This document shows, in pieces, positions 14,633 through 14,680 of a stretch of DNA of 14,680 nt (position 1 is the first letter of the stretch; every line of letters begins with the position of its first letter). Made by a program: the position numbers and the translations under genes. Source of the DNA: JAAYLC01 sp035654795 (GTDB lineage Bacteria; Bacteroidota; Bacteroidia; Flavobacteriales; Flavobacteriaceae); assembly GCA_035654795.1 (NCBI GenBank), contig DASRWC010000010.1, positions 1-14,680 of the forward strand, given 5' to 3'. The notes below the pieces were generated by a model, which had not been told where the DNA came from, ran no database searches, and worked only from the letters and a program-made list of their open reading frames with translations.

Positions 14633-14680
14633 CTAATCCATCAAAGCTTTCCCGCGACCAATAGCGTAATATTCAAAGCC
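14633..14680 (-). CDS. ugd: C-terminal end of probable UDP-glucose 6-dehydrogenase (partial)
   Basis: Only the last 15 codons and the TAG stop (14635-14633) are present, reading GFEYYAIGRGKALMD. The xYYxIGRG ending fits the C-terminus of UDP-glucose/GDP-mannose dehydrogenase family enzymes. The position 2 bp upstream of a UDP-glucuronate epimerase makes UDP-glucose 6-dehydrogenase (UDP-Glc to UDP-GlcA) the natural reading. The gene is too short here for certainty, and a relative that makes a different uronate is not excluded. The rest lies beyond the right edge. Confidence 0.6.
   Translation of the reverse strand, partial: GFEYYAIGRGKALMD

Larger units (their letters stand above)
1..14680 (-). 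other. Interior of one co-directional polysaccharide operon
   Basis: All fifteen genes read on the minus strand. Junctions in transcription order are: 2 bp gap, 1 bp overlap, 6 bp gap, 10 bp overlap, 8-11 bp overlap, 10 bp gap, 1 bp overlap, 8 bp overlap, 0, 0, 12 bp gap, 10 bp gap, 12 bp gap, 5 bp gap. No stretch over 12 bp is without a gene, so there is no room for an internal promoter or terminator outside coding sequence. Two junctions are a stop directly followed by ATG (TAAATG at 5729-5724 and 4691-4686). Shine-Dalgarno sequences are absent or weak at most starts, as is usual in Bacteroidota. Regulation must be set upstream of ugd, outside the window. Confidence 0.8.

Noticed and set aside
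1..14680. tRNA, rRNA, CRISPR arrays, insertion sequences, inverted repeats or internal terminators
   Set aside because: None seen on reading. Every junction is 12 bp or less, and no transposase-like protein, spaced direct repeats or hairpin plus T-run between genes was noticed.

Overview
The window is a slice of a surface-polysaccharide (capsule or O-antigen) biosynthesis locus. Fifteen genes, two of them cut by the window edges, all lie on the minus strand and read from right to left. Junctions are extremely tight, from a 1-11 bp overlap to a 12 bp gap, and I see no promoter, terminator or non-coding stretch longer than 12 bp, so the whole window looks like the interior of one transcript. 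Most starts lack a Shine-Dalgarno sequence. That, together with a UDP-glucuronate 4-epimerase and a WxcM-like cupin resembling those of Bacteroides-type capsule loci, suggests Bacteroidota, probably Bacteroidales. The genus cannot be read from the sequence and the assignment is moderate.

Layout in transcription order. (1) Nucleotide-sugar entry: the last codons of a probable UDP-glucose 6-dehydrogenase (14680-14633), then a UDP-glucuronate 4-epimerase (14630-13602), together giving UDP-GlcA and UDP-GalA. (2) A low-GC assembly core: Wzx flippase (13602-12307), a nitroreductase-fold protein of unknown role with a long N-terminal region (12300-11290), a polysaccharide pyruvyl transferase (11299-10196), a Wzy polymerase (10203-8989), a GT2 glycosyltransferase (8978-8076) and two GT4 glycosyltransferases (8076-6904 and 6911-5727). 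(3) A GC-richer UDP-N-acetyl-L-fucosamine cassette: CapE/FnlA (5726-4689), a small WxcM-like cupin (4688-4269), CapF/FnlB (4256-3138) and CapG/FnlC (3127-1994). (4) A low-GC WbuB-like GT4 (1981-788), probably the L-FucNAc transferase, then the first 260 codons of a PP-loop N-acetyl-sugar amidotransferase related to WbuX/WbpG (782 to the left edge), which the six-frame listing does not contain because it runs off the window.

Working model (inference): a Wzx/Wzy-dependent repeat unit of about four to five sugars containing hexuronate (GlcA and/or GalA), an L-FucNAc residue probably converted to its acetamidino form (L-FucNAm), and a pyruvate ketal. The initiating phosphoglycosyltransferase, the chain-length/export proteins and the HisH/HisF-like partners expected for the amidotransferase are not in the window and would be sought beyond its left edge or upstream of ugd.

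Points most worth a second look: the amidotransferase next to the L-FucNAc cassette, an uninterrupted G8 tract inside the WbuB-like gene, the extra cupin in which a usual active-site His position is Gln, the nitroreductase in the assembly core, and the alternation of GC-richer and AT-rich blocks.
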